A stretch of 59,623 nt of DNA from an uncultured Coriobacteriaceae bacterium (GCA_900539345.1 UQBS01000009.1:1-59623), one strand, 5' to 3'. Positions 18,930-31,066 are shown, counted from the first letter of the stretch. The notes: a model not told the origin generated them from the letters alone. Numbers and translations are program-made.

Positions 18930-19526
18930 GTGGCAGAAGAGCTCAAGCCCAAGGCGGTCGTCATGGACGCCGATGCTGTGTCGCGTGCGATGACGCGCAT
19001 AGCGCACGAGATTCTCGAGGCCAACGGCGGGGCAGACAACCTCGTCATCGTCGGTATCGTGACCCGCGGCAAGGACCTCGCCGAGGATCTCTGCACAAGG
19101 ATCGAGTCTATCGAGGGCACCCGCCCTGAGATGGGCACCCTCGACATCAGCCTGTACCGAGACGACTACGGCAGGCGCATTGCGCCCGTCCTGCACGGTA
19201 CCTCTCTTCCTTTTTCACTCGAGGGCAAGACGGTCGTCCTGGTAGATGACGTGTTGTTCACGGGCCGTACCATCCGTGCCGCGCTTGACGCGCTCATGGA
19301 CTACGGCCGCCCCGATGCGGTGCGCCTGGCGGTCGTCGTCGACCGTGGCCATCGCGAGTTGCCCATCAGGGCCGATTACGTGGGCAAGAACGTGCCCTCT
19401 TCGCACGCTGAGACCGTGCATGTGTGCCTCGAGCCGTACGACGGCAAGACGGCGGTTGAGATTTGGGACGCCCAGGATTGGGCGGCCGTGAAGGCGGCCC
19501 GTCACGAGGGGAGAACGGCATGCTAA
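18930..19526 (+). CDS. pyrR: Bifunctional pyr operon regulator / uracil phosphoribosyltransferase PyrR
   Basis: RNA-binding regulator of pyrimidine genes with uracil phosphoribosyltransferase activity, 198 residues. The PRPP loop VVLVDDVLFTGRT is at about residues 101-113; MGTLDISLYRDDY and RGHRELPIRADYVGKN are also typical. GTG 18930 follows AAAGGAG. It opens the operon directly behind an attenuator with a binding-loop-like hairpin, so it probably represses its own operon when UMP is high. Confidence 0.96.
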   Translation: MAEELKPKAVVMDADAVSRAMTRIAHEILEANGGADNLVIVGIVTRGKDLAEDLCTRIESIEGTRPEMGTLDISLYRDDYGRRIAPVLHGTSLPFSLEGKTVVLVDDVLFTGRTIRAALDALMDYGRPDAVRLAVVVDRGHRELPIRADYVGKNVPSSHAETVHVCLEPYDGKTAVEIWDAQDWAAVKAARHEGRTAC

Positions 19527-20452
19527 GCGTGCGCAACCTCATCAATACCCCGGAGCTTACGCGCGACGACATCGAGCAGATTCTCGATTGCGCGCACACC
19601 TTCGAGGAAGTCAATTCCCGCACCATCAAGAAGCTCCCGACCCTTCGCGGTCGCACGGTGGTGAACCTGTTCCTCGAGCCCTCCACGCGCACGAAGAGCT
19701 CCTTTGAGCTTGCCTGCAAGCGTCTGGGCGCCGACACGCTTTCTGTTGCGGGTTCTTCGAGCTCGGTGGTGAAGGGCGAGTCGCTCGTCGACACCGTCAA
19801 GACGCTCGACTCCATGGGCGTGGACATGTACATCTGCCGCGCCAAGAACGCGGGCACCCCCAACATCGTGGCTGCCACTTCCCAGGCCCGCGTGGTCAAC
19901 GCCGGCGACGGCAAGCACGCCCATCCCACCCAGGCCCTGCTCGACCTGTACACCATCCGCAAGCGGTTCGGCCACATCGACGGCCTGCGCGTGGGCATCG
20001 TGGGCGACTCGGTGCACTCCCGCGTTGTGGGCTCGCTTGCCCCGGCGCTCGTGAAGATGGGTGCCGAGGTGACGCTTGTGGGCCCGGGCCCCTTCCTGCC
20101 CGCCCGCCCCGATGTGCTTGGTGCCAAGAGCACCCGCGACTTCGACGCGCTCCTTCCCGACCTCGACGTCGTGTACATGCTGCGTGTCCAGCAGGAGCGC
20201 ATGGAGGGTGCCTCCATTCCTTCCACGAGGGATTACTCGCTGCTGTTCGGTCTCGACGAGCGCCGTGCCAAGCTCATGGCCCCGCAGGCCGTCGTCATGC
20301 ACCCCGGCCCCATCAACCGTGGTGTCGAGATGTGCTCTCAGGTGGCAGACGCCGCCAACTCGCTTATCACGAGCCAGGTCAACGCAGGTGTGAGCGTGCG
20401 TATGGCCGTTATCTATCTTCTTCTTGGAGGTGAAGGCAATGTTGTTGCTTAA
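19520..20452 (+). CDS. pyrB: Aspartate carbamoyltransferase catalytic subunit
   Basis: Joins carbamoyl phosphate and aspartate, the first committed pyrimidine step; 310 residues. The carbamoyl phosphate motif PSTRTKSSFE is at about residues 54-63; DGKHAHPTQALLDL and the MHPGPINRGVE segment match bacterial ATCases. ATG 19520 overlaps the end of pyrR by 7 bp and follows GGGGAGA. No regulatory subunit gene (pyrI) is present, as expected for Gram-positive-type operons. Confidence 0.97.
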   Translation: MLSVRNLINTPELTRDDIEQILDCAHTFEEVNSRTIKKLPTLRGRTVVNLFLEPSTRTKSSFELACKRLGADTLSVAGSSSSVVKGESLVDTVKTLDSMGVDMYICRAKNAGTPNIVAATSQARVVNAGDGKHAHPTQALLDLYTIRKRFGHIDGLRVGIVGDSVHSRVVGSLAPALVKMGAEVTLVGPGPFLPARPDVLGAKSTRDFDALLPDLDVVYMLRVQQERMEGASIPSTRDYSLLFGLDERRAKLMAPQAVVMHPGPINRGVEMCSQVADAANSLITSQVNAGVSVRMAVIYLLLGGEGNVVA

Positions 20453-21737
20453 GGGTGGCCATCTCGTCGACCCCCAGGTCGGGCTCGACGCCGTGCTCGA
20501 CGTGCTTGTGGGCGACGACGGCAAGATCTGCCAGCTCGGCGAAGCCATCGAGCCCGCTGAGGGCTGCCAGGTCGTTGATGCGGCCGGAAAGTATGTCATC
20601 CCCGGTCTCGTGGACATCCACGTGCATTTCCGCGACCCCGGCCTTGAGTACAAGGAGACCATCGAGGGCGGTTGTCGCTCGGCTGCCAAGGGCGGCTACA
20701 CCGATGTGTGCACCATGCCCAACACCAAGCCCGTGTGCGACGATGCCCCCGTTGTCGTCTACCAGCTTGCCAAGGCTGCGGCCGCCGGGCTTGCCCGCGT
20801 CCATCCCATCGGCGCCATCACCAAGGGTGAGGCTGGCGAGAGCCTGGCCGAGATCGGCAACCTCTACAAGGCGGGCGTGTGCGCCTACTCCGACGACGGC
20901 CGCGGCGTGCAGTCTGCCGGCATGCTGCGCACTGCCATGGACTACATCGCGCAGTTCGACCGCGTCGCCATCAGCCACTGCCAGGACGAGTCGGTCGTGG
21001 GCAAGGGCGTCGTGAACGAGGGTGTCGTCTCGAGCCGCCTGGGCCTGGCCGGTTGGCCTGCCCAGGGCGAGGAAGTCCAGGTCGGTCGCGACATTCTTCT
21101 CTCTGAGCTTACGGGCTGCCCCCTGCATATCGCCCACGTTACCACGGCCCAGGCCGTTGACATGGTCGTGCGCGGTCGCGAGCGCGGCATCGAGGTCAGC
21201 TGCGAGGTGTGCCCGCACCACCTGTTCCTCTGCGAGGACGACATCACCGACGATTACGACACCAACTACAAGATGAACCCGCCGCTGCGCACCCATGACG
21301 ACATGCTGGCTCTCCAGGAGGCCCTCTGCGACGGTCGCATCGACTGCATCGTGAGCGACCATGCACCCCACGCGGCGCACGAGAAGGCGCTCGAGTTCGA
21401 GCTTGCCCCCTTCGGCATCGTCGGCCTTGAGACCGAGCTGCCGCTCGTCCTCACGCACCTGGTCAACACCGGCAAGATGAGCTGGAACCGCCTTGTTGAC
21501 GCCATGTGCGTGCGTCCCCGCCAGATCTGCCGCCTGCCGCGCGTCGCGATCGAGGCCGGCTGCGAGGCCACGCTCACCGTGGTCGACCCCGCCGAGCGTT
21601 TTACCGTGACCGAGGACTTCCTCGAGTCGCGTGCCAAGAACTCGCCCTTCATCGGCGCCGAGCTTTGCGGCCGCGCCGTGTACGCCTTCGTCGAAGGCAA
21701 AGCCATACTTGCTAACGGAGAGGTGGTTTCCCAGTGA
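20439..21737 (+). CDS. pyrC: Dihydroorotase
   Basis: Zinc enzyme that cyclises carbamoyl aspartate; 432 residues, the class I type usual in Gram-positive operons. The DIHVHFRDPG metal-binding motif is near residue 60, with MPNTKPV, ISHCQDE, the later His ligand in HIAHVTT, and VSDHAPHA. ATG 20439 overlaps pyrB by 14 bp and follows a GGAGG site. The stop overlaps the carA start (GTGA). Confidence 0.97.
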   Translation: MLLLKGGHLVDPQVGLDAVLDVLVGDDGKICQLGEAIEPAEGCQVVDAAGKYVIPGLVDIHVHFRDPGLEYKETIEGGCRSAAKGGYTDVCTMPNTKPVCDDAPVVVYQLAKAAAAGLARVHPIGAITKGEAGESLAEIGNLYKAGVCAYSDDGRGVQSAGMLRTAMDYIAQFDRVAISHCQDESVVGKGVVNEGVVSSRLGLAGWPAQGEEVQVGRDILLSELTGCPLHIAHVTTAQAVDMVVRGRERGIEVSCEVCPHHLFLCEDDITDDYDTNYKMNPPLRTHDDMLALQEALCDGRIDCIVSDHAPHAAHEKALEFELAPFGIVGLETELPLVLTHLVNTGKMSWNRLVDAMCVRPRQICRLPRVAIEAGCEATLTVVDPAERFTVTEDFLESRAKNSPFIGAELCGRAVYAFVEGKAILANGEVVSQ

Positions 21738-22987
21738 ACCCTTTGATTGATGACGGCTCCACCCCTAGGGCCCTGCTCGCACTCGAAGACGGCAGCGTGT
21801 TCGAGGGCCTGTCCTGCGGTGCCGCCGGCGAGACCTTCGGCGAGGTCGTGTTCAACACCTCCATGGTGGGCTACCAGGAGATCGTGAGCGACCCCTCCTA
21901 CGCCGGCCAGATCGTCACGCTGACCTACCCGCAGGTGGGCAACTACGGCGTGTGCGAGGAGGTCATGCAGTCCCCCGAGCTCTACCTGCGCGGTCTGGTC
22001 GTGCGCGACATGTGCCGCACCCCCAACAACTGGACGAGCACGGGCAGCCTGCCTGAGCTGCTGAGCAACCACGGCGTCGTGGCCATCGAGGGCGTCGACA
22101 CCCGCGCCCTTACCCTTACCATCCGCGACAAGGGAGCCATGCGCGCCGCCATCTCCACGGTCGACCTCGACCCCGAGAGCCTTGTCGCCCGCGTGCGTGC
22201 AAGTGAGCGCATCTCCGAGCACAACTTCGTGCCCGACGTCTCCCGCAAGGAGATCGTCACCCTTCCCGCCCAGGGCGAGCGCCGCTTCCGCGTCGTCGCT
22301 TTTGACTGCGGCGTCAAGCAGGGCATTCTCGACGGTCTGACGAGCCGCGGCTGCGAGGTCACCGTCGTGCCGTGGGACACCCCCGCCGAGAAGGTCCTCG
22401 AGATGGATCCCGACGGCGTCTTCTTCTCCAATGGCCCGGGCGACCCCGAGCAGGTCGGCCCCACGGCCGCCGCTGCCCGTGCCATCATCGGCAAGAAGCC
22501 CGTGTTCGGCATCTGCCTGGGCAACCAGCTCATCTCCATCGCCGCTGGCTCCGAGATTGAAAAGCTGCCCTACGGCCACCACGGCGGCAACGAGCCGGTC
22601 ATGAACCTGCTCACCGGCAAGGTCGAGATTACGGCCCAGAACCACAACTACGGCCTGGTCTTCAAGACCATGGGCGAGCTTGTCCCCGAGCTGTCCGGCG
22701 GTGTCACCGAGCACTTCGACGACATGCGCGAGTGGAGCCGCCGCGGCATCGCACCCGTCGTGATGACCAAGGAGCTCGGCCGCGTGCGTCTGACCCACGT
22801 CAACCTCAACGACGGCACGCCCGAGGGCATCCAGTTCCTCGACGCGCCCACGTTCTCTGTGCAGTACCACCCCGAGGCTTGCCCCGGCCCGCACGACTCC
22901 GCCTACCTCTTCGAGGCCTTCTGCCGCCTCATGGAGGGCAAGGAAGACTATCTAGCCATCGACGTTCGCGAGGGGAGGCGCTTCTAG
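21734..22987 (+). CDS. carA: Carbamoyl phosphate synthase small (glutaminase) subunit
   Basis: Releases ammonia from glutamine for CarB; 417 residues. The N-terminal CPSase_sm domain (ALLALEDGSVFEG; FNTSMVGYQEI) is followed by a class I amidotransferase domain with SNGPGDP, the nucleophile motif GICLGNQ (more often GICLGHQ) and the HPE of QYHPEACPGP, so the catalytic Cys-His-Glu set is present. GTG 21734 overlaps the pyrC stop. Some residues extend beyond the usual about 380, mainly at the C-terminus. Confidence 0.97.
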   Translation: MNPLIDDGSTPRALLALEDGSVFEGLSCGAAGETFGEVVFNTSMVGYQEIVSDPSYAGQIVTLTYPQVGNYGVCEEVMQSPELYLRGLVVRDMCRTPNNWTSTGSLPELLSNHGVVAIEGVDTRALTLTIRDKGAMRAAISTVDLDPESLVARVRASERISEHNFVPDVSRKEIVTLPAQGERRFRVVAFDCGVKQGILDGLTSRGCEVTVVPWDTPAEKVLEMDPDGVFFSNGPGDPEQVGPTAAAARAIIGKKPVFGICLGNQLISIAAGSEIEKLPYGHHGGNEPVMNLLTGKVEITAQNHNYGLVFKTMGELVPELSGGVTEHFDDMREWSRRGIAPVVMTKELGRVRLTHVNLNDGTPEGIQFLDAPTFSVQYHPEACPGPHDSAYLFEAFCRLMEGKEDYLAIDVREGRRF

Positions 22988-26215
<3,228 letters not shown>

Positions 26216-26218
26216 GGC

Positions 26219-27007
26219 ATGCCCGTACCTTCCACCGCGTATTGTTACGATTTCAAAATCCTCGAGAACGAGCAGGTAGCACCCCAGATGATGCGCCTGC
26301 GTCTCGAGTGCCCCGAGCTTGCCCGCTCCATTGAGCCGGGCCAGTTCATGAACCTGAGGGTTCCGGGCGACCCCAGTGAGATTCTGCGCCTGCCGTTCTC
26401 CTGGTCCTGCAAGGACGCGGAGGCTGGCTGGGTGGAGTTTGCTTACCTGGTGATCGGCAAGGGTACCGAGCGCCTTGCCGGTCTTCACGTGGGCACGACC
26501 TCCGACCTTCTTGGACCTGCCGGTCATGGCTGGCAGGTCCCTGCCGGGGCCAAGCGTGCCATGGTCGTGGGCGGCGGTTCGGGTGTCGTGCCTGTGGTGC
26601 CGCTCGTGGGCGCTCTGCGCGAGGCAGGCGTGGCCTGCGACTTCGTGCAGGGTGCCCCCACGGCCGCCCGCGTCATCTACGAGAAGGAGATCTGCGAGGG
26701 CGGCGCCGAGCTCTTCATCAGCACCGATGACGGCACGCGCGGCACGCACGGCTTCACCACCGCCGTTGCCGAAAAGCTTCTCGGCGAGCGCGACTACGAC
26801 GTCGTCTTCACCTGCGGCCCCCAGCCGATGATGTGCGGCATCTGGAAGCTTGCGCAGGCTCACGGCGTCGCATGCCAGGTCTCCATGGAGAAGCTCATGG
26901 CCTGCGGTTTCGGCGTGTGCACCACGTGCCTTTGCGAAACCATCATGGGTCGCAAGGGTGCCTGCATGGACGGCCCCGTCTTCGACGCAGCGGAGGTGAT
27001 CTGGTGA
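26219..27007 (+). CDS. pyrK: Dihydroorotate dehydrogenase electron-transfer subunit PyrK
   Basis: FAD/[2Fe-2S] subunit that passes electrons from PyrD (class 1B) to NAD; 262 residues. The ferredoxin-reductase fold has the FAD-binding LRLPFSWS segment and the nucleotide loop VVGGGSGVVPVVPL. A C-terminal cluster motif has four Cys (CGFGVCTTCLC then GACMDGP). Three bp separate it from carB. The stop overlaps the pyrD start as GTGA. Confidence 0.95.
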   Translation: MPVPSTAYCYDFKILENEQVAPQMMRLRLECPELARSIEPGQFMNLRVPGDPSEILRLPFSWSCKDAEAGWVEFAYLVIGKGTERLAGLHVGTTSDLLGPAGHGWQVPAGAKRAMVVGGGSGVVPVVPLVGALREAGVACDFVQGAPTAARVIYEKEICEGGAELFISTDDGTRGTHGFTTAVAEKLLGERDYDVVFTCGPQPMMCGIWKLAQAHGVACQVSMEKLMACGFGVCTTCLCETIMGRKGACMDGPVFDAAEVIW

Positions 27008-27927
27008 GCGGCGTGAACATGGCCGTCGATTTTGCCGGCATCAAGATGAAGAACCCCATCAACACCGCCTCCGGCACGTTTGGTGCGGGTTATCAGTTCC
27101 AGCACTTCATGGACGTCACCGCCCTGGGTGCCATCACCACCAAGGGCGCCTCCGCCGTGCCGTGGCCGGGCAACCCCCAGCCCCGCATGGCCGAGGTCTG
27201 CTCGGGCATGCTCAACTCGGTTGGTCTCACCAACCCCGGTGTGCGTGCTCTTGTGGAGGACTGCGGCGAGTATCTCGAGGGCCTCACGAAGGCTGGCACG
27301 GCGGTCATCTGCCAGGTTGCCGGTCACAGCGTCCAAGAGTACATCGATGCGCTCGACCTCTACGAGGAGCTTGCCCCGTGGGCGAGCGGCTTCGAGCTCA
27401 ACATCTCCTGCCCCAACGTCTCGAAGGGCGGCCTGGCCATGGGTGCCACGCCCGAGAGCGCGGCGGAGGTCGTGGCTGCATGCCGCCCGCACACCAAGCG
27501 CCCCCTCATCGTGAAGCTGGCGCCCGCCCGCGCCAAGGAGGTCGCTCCCGCCGTTGAGGCCGCCGGTGCCGATGGCCTCACCGTCATCAACACGATCCCC
27601 GCGATGTCCATCGACGTGCGCACGCGCAGGAGCCGTGTGTCGCGTCCCACGGCCGGTCTCTCCGGTCCTGCCATCCACGCCATCGCGGTACGCATCGCCT
27701 GGGAGGTCTGCCAGGCCGTGAGCATTCCTGTGTGCGGCATCGGCGGCATCACTTCCGGCGAGGACGCAGCCGAGTTCATCCTCGCAGGCTGCCGCGCCGT
27801 GTCGGTGGGCACCCAGAACATGGTGGAGCCCGCCGCCTCCGTTCGCATCCTCGGTGAGCTCGAGCAGTGGGCCGCCAGCCAGGGCGTGTCCGACATCAAC
27901 GAGCTCGTGGGAGGTTTCATATGCTAG
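27004..27927 (+). CDS. pyrD: Dihydroorotate dehydrogenase, class 1B catalytic subunit
   Basis: FMN enzyme oxidising dihydroorotate to orotate, 307 residues. NPINTASGTFG, the active-site NISCPNVSKGG (class 1B has Cys as base), IVKLAP, and the GLSGPAI and IGGITSGEDA phosphate-binding segments are present. GTG 27004 is chosen from the GTGA overlap with pyrK; the longer open frame runs through pyrK and is a shadow. The pairing with pyrK shows NAD-linked electron transfer suited to an anaerobe. Confidence 0.97.
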   Translation: MSGVNMAVDFAGIKMKNPINTASGTFGAGYQFQHFMDVTALGAITTKGASAVPWPGNPQPRMAEVCSGMLNSVGLTNPGVRALVEDCGEYLEGLTKAGTAVICQVAGHSVQEYIDALDLYEELAPWASGFELNISCPNVSKGGLAMGATPESAAEVVAACRPHTKRPLIVKLAPARAKEVAPAVEAAGADGLTVINTIPAMSIDVRTRRSRVSRPTAGLSGPAIHAIAVRIAWEVCQAVSIPVCGIGGITSGEDAAEFILAGCRAVSVGTQNMVEPAASVRILGELEQWAASQGVSDINELVGGFIC

Positions 27928-28658
27928 AGGCTGCCGATCACGTCATCGTCGCATTCGACTGCACCCAGGAGCGCGCCTACGAGCTGGCCGACGAGCTTTC
28001 CGGCCAGCTTGCCTGGGCAAAGGTCGGCATGGAGCTCTTCTATGCCTGCGGAGCCGACCTCGTGCGCGATCTTAAAGCCCGTGGTCTCAAGGTGTTCCTC
28101 GACCTCAAGCTCAACGACATCCCCAACACCGTGAAGTGCGCCTCGCGCGTGCTTGCCGGCCTGGGTGTCGACATGATGACGATCCACGCATCGGGCGGTC
28201 CCGCCATGGTGGCGGCTGCCCGTGAGGGTCTCGACGAGGGCGCAGCGGCCGCTGGCTTGCCCGCACCCAAGCTCCTCGCCGTCACGGTGCTCACGAGCAT
28301 GGATGCCGCCCAGCTTGCCGCCGTGGGCGTGGAGCATCCCATCGCCGAGCAGGCCGACCTGCTTGCCCGCATGGCGCTCGACAACGGTGCCGACGGCGTG
28401 GTGTGCTCTGCCTTCGAGGCTGCCGCCATGCGCCGCTCCCTCGGCGAGCAGGCCCTCATCGTGACGCCCGGCATCCGCCCCGCGGGTGCCGCCGCGGGCG
28501 ACCAGTCCCGCGTCGCGACGCCTGCCATGGCCATCGGCGAGGGTTCGACCCACCTGGTCGTGGGTCGTCCCGTCACCAAGGCCGACGTTCCTGCCACGGC
28601 CCTGTCTGCCATCCTCGACGAGGTGCAGGGCGTGCTCGACCAGGCGAAGGGTGAGTAG
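27921..28658 (+). CDS. pyrF: Orotidine 5'-phosphate decarboxylase
   Basis: Converts OMP to UMP; 245 residues of the short bacterial type. The catalytic DLKLNDIPNT motif is at about residues 61-70; IVAFDCT and VTPGIRPAG complete the family pattern. ATG 27921 overlaps the pyrD end by 7 bp and follows GGGAGG. pyrE, the enzyme that feeds it, is not in this operon. Confidence 0.97.
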   Translation: MLEAADHVIVAFDCTQERAYELADELSGQLAWAKVGMELFYACGADLVRDLKARGLKVFLDLKLNDIPNTVKCASRVLAGLGVDMMTIHASGGPAMVAAAREGLDEGAAAAGLPAPKLLAVTVLTSMDAAQLAAVGVEHPIAEQADLLARMALDNGADGVVCSAFEAAAMRRSLGEQALIVTPGIRPAGAAAGDQSRVATPAMAIGEGSTHLVVGRPVTKADVPATALSAILDEVQGVLDQAKGE

Positions 28659-28659
28659 C

Positions 28660-29211
28660 ATGGGTCGTCTCTTCGTCGTCTCGGGTCCTGCCGGCGCAGG
28701 CAAGGGCACCATTTTGGGCCGCGTGCGCGAGCAGCGCCCCGACCTGGCGCTCAGCGTCTCCGCCACGACGCGCGCCCCGCGTGTCGGCGAGCAGGAGGGC
28801 GTCTCCTACTACTTCCTCACCGAGGAGGAGTTCCGTCGTCGCATCGACGCCGGCGACTTCCTTGAGTGGGCCAACGTTCACGGCAACCTCTACGGCACGC
28901 TGGTGAGCGAGGTTCGCTCCAGGCTTGAGGGTGCCTCGCTCATCCTGGAGATCGATCCCCAGGGTGCCATGAACGTGCGCCGCATGATGCCCGACTGCGT
29001 GCTCGTCTTCATTGCTCCGCCGAGCGTGGAAGTGCTGCGCGAGCGCCTTATCGGACGTGGCTCTGAGACGCCGGAGACGCTTGCCGTGCGCTTGGCTGAC
29101 GCCGAGCAAGAGATGCTGACCGCCAAAGATTATGACGAGGTTGTAGTTAACGACAATCTCGACGTTGCAGTTCAGCGTTTCATGGAGATAATGAAACGTT
29201 ACGAAGAGTAA
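28660..29211 (+). CDS. gmk: Guanylate kinase
   Basis: Phosphorylates GMP to GDP; 183 residues. P-loop SGPAGAGKGT (residues 8-17), then VSATTRAPRVGEQEGVSYYF and LEIDPQGA. It starts 1 bp after pyrF and is probably transcribed with the pyr operon, with rpoZ next as in many bacteria. Confidence 0.96.
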   Translation: MGRLFVVSGPAGAGKGTILGRVREQRPDLALSVSATTRAPRVGEQEGVSYYFLTEEEFRRRIDAGDFLEWANVHGNLYGTLVSEVRSRLEGASLILEIDPQGAMNVRRMMPDCVLVFIAPPSVEVLRERLIGRGSETPETLAVRLADAEQEMLTAKDYDEVVVNDNLDVAVQRFMEIMKRYEE

Positions 29212-29262
29212 TCTTTAACCTGCAACACTCAGCCCATTCGGGCGGGTCTGGAAGGATGGATA

Positions 29263-29700
29263 ATGTCCGTAGTTGATCCCACCATTGACGAGCTGCTTGC
29301 TGTGACCGACGAGAACCGCTTCCTTTTGTGCGAGATGGCGGCCCGCCGTGCCCGTGACATCAACGATATGATGCGCAACCAGCACAACCGCGCCGAGCAG
29401 CTTGCTGATATCGAGGATATCTCGATGTTCATGAGCGACGACGAGGGCCATGCTCCCAACCCGCTTTCCATCGCCTTCAGCGAGATTGCTCCCAAGCATG
29501 ACGAGGATGGCGACCTGGAGCCGGGTTCCCTGAGCTTTGACGAGCGCAACCTCAACAAGGCACTCGGCCTTGCCGAGGCCCCCGAGGCTGAGGAAGAGGT
29601 CTCCATCGACGACCTCGTCTCCCAGATCGACGAGGCCCTCGAGGCTCAGCCCGCCGAGGCTGCCGAGGTTGCTGCCGACGACGAGCCTGCGCAGGCTTAG
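29263..29700 (+). CDS. rpoZ: RNA polymerase omega subunit, extended
   Basis: Small subunit that helps assemble RNA polymerase. The conserved core is RFLLCEMAARRARDINDMM with the preceding PTIDELL. At 145 residues it is longer than the usual about 70-110: the C-terminal half is strongly acidic (Glu/Asp/Ala-rich, residues about 85-145). The assignment rests on the core motif and the gmk-rpoZ order. ATG 29263 follows GGAAGGA. The stop is 2 bp before thiI. Confidence 0.85.
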   Translation: MSVVDPTIDELLAVTDENRFLLCEMAARRARDINDMMRNQHNRAEQLADIEDISMFMSDDEGHAPNPLSIAFSEIAPKHDEDGDLEPGSLSFDERNLNKALGLAEAPEAEEEVSIDDLVSQIDEALEAQPAEAAEVAADDEPAQA

Positions 29701-29702
29701 TC

Positions 29703-30947
29703 GTGGCGGCGTTTGTTTGCCTGGTCCACTATCACGAGATCGGTCTCAAGGGAAACAATCGCAGCACGTTCGAGCATAAGTTGATCGACAACTTGCGGGC
29801 AACCCTCAAGGGGTTGCCCGTTTCGTCTGTCGAGCGCATCTCCGGACACCTGCTTGTGAGGCTTGCCCCTGCTGCCGACTATGATGCGGCCATGACTGTC
29901 TATGGGCGCATTCGCCAGACCCCTGGCGTTGCCCGCGTGTCATTCGCTCGCTGCTGCGAGGTCTCAAGCGAGCAGTATTGCGAGGCGGCCTATCTTGAGC
30001 TCGCTGCATCAGGCGATTTCGAGAGCTTCAAGGTCGACTCGCGCCGCTCCAACACCAACATCGCCCTCAATTCGCTCGACCTCAACAGGGAGGTCGGCTC
30101 GTATCTGTGCGAGCGCTTCCCCGACAAGGTCGTGCGCATGAAGGGGCAGGACCGCACGGTACACGTCTACGTCATCCAGGGCTCGGTCTACGTGTACGTC
30201 AAGACCGACGAGGGCGTCGGCGGTCTTCCGGTCGGCTCGGCCGGCAAGGTCATCTCGCTTCTGAGCAGCGGCATAGACTCCCCGGTGGCTTCCTGGCGCA
30301 TGCTGCGTCGAGGGGCGATCGTTGTGGGCCTGCACTTCTCGGGCCGTCCCCAGACCTCCGACACGAGCGAGTGGCTTGTGCAGGACATCATCGAGAAGCT
30401 GTCGCCTGCCGGCGGCTTCGGAAGGCTCTACGTGGTGCCGTTCGGTGACATTCAGCGCCGCATTGCCCGCGCCGTGCCCGATGACCTGCGCATCATCATG
30501 TATCGCCGCATGATGTTCTCGTTTGCCTGTCGCTTGTCTGCCATCGAGCATGCAAAGGCCCTGGTCACGGGCGAGAGCCTGGGTCAGGTTGCCTCTCAGA
30601 CGCTTGAGAACATCATGGCGGTCGACGAGATGTCCACTCTCCCCGTGTTCCGCCCGCTTATCGGCAGCGACAAGCGCGAGATCATGGCGGAGGCCGAGCG
30701 CCTCGGCACGCTTGAGATCTCCAATCAGAAGGCGGCCGACTGCTGCACGCTCTTCATGCCGCGCAGCCCCGAGACGCACGTGCGTCTTTCTGAGGCTCAC
30801 GAGGTGTGGGATTCGTTTGACCACGAGGCCATGCTCGACGAAATGATGGACCTGCTGGAGTACCGCAGCTTCAACTGCCCCTCCTACGTGGCTCCCAAGC
30901 AGTTCCACGAGATCCACCCCGAGCTTGCTCCCGCCTTGAAGCTCTAG
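29703..30947 (+). CDS. thiI: tRNA 4-thiouridine synthase ThiI
   Basis: Activates U8 of tRNA for sulfur transfer and can supply sulfur for thiamine; 414 residues. An N-terminal ferredoxin-like/THUMP region (about 1-165; HYHEIGLKGNN at the start) precedes the PP-loop ATPase SSGIDSPVAS (about residue 188). No C-terminal rhodanese domain is present, as in many Gram-positive proteins, which take sulfur from a NifS-like desulfurase; none lies nearby. GTG 29703 is 2 bp after rpoZ without a good ribosome binding site, so coupled translation is likely. Confidence 0.94.
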   Translation: MAAFVCLVHYHEIGLKGNNRSTFEHKLIDNLRATLKGLPVSSVERISGHLLVRLAPAADYDAAMTVYGRIRQTPGVARVSFARCCEVSSEQYCEAAYLELAASGDFESFKVDSRRSNTNIALNSLDLNREVGSYLCERFPDKVVRMKGQDRTVHVYVIQGSVYVYVKTDEGVGGLPVGSAGKVISLLSSGIDSPVASWRMLRRGAIVVGLHFSGRPQTSDTSEWLVQDIIEKLSPAGGFGRLYVVPFGDIQRRIARAVPDDLRIIMYRRMMFSFACRLSAIEHAKALVTGESLGQVASQTLENIMAVDEMSTLPVFRPLIGSDKREIMAEAERLGTLEISNQKAADCCTLFMPRSPETHVRLSEAHEVWDSFDHEAMLDEMMDLLEYRSFNCPSYVAPKQFHEIHPELAPALKL

Positions 30948-30967
30948 CCCCCCAAGGCGCGATGTGC

Positions 30968-31020
30968 GTGACGGGCGTCACACGCCGCGTGACGTAGGTC
31001 ACATGTGACGTACTTGTGAC
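30968..31020 (+). promoter_or_regulatory. Cluster of CRP/FNR-like GTGA-N6-TCAC sites
   Basis: Two sites of the form CGTGA-N6-TCACA (cores 30968-30981 and 30989-31002) are spaced 21 bp apart, two helical turns. They are followed by an overlapping perfect 12-bp palindrome (30998-31009) and further GTGAC copies at 31005 and 31016. Six GTGAC/GTCAC pentamers lie in 53 bp. A weak TAATGT (-10-like, 31026-31031) would place the second site near -42. It is likely an operator for the comEA-comEC genes; the regulator is unknown. Confidence 0.55.
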
Positions 31021-31066
31021 AAAATTAATGTGTCTACCTGCTGGTTTGACGCAATTGAGACAAGAC

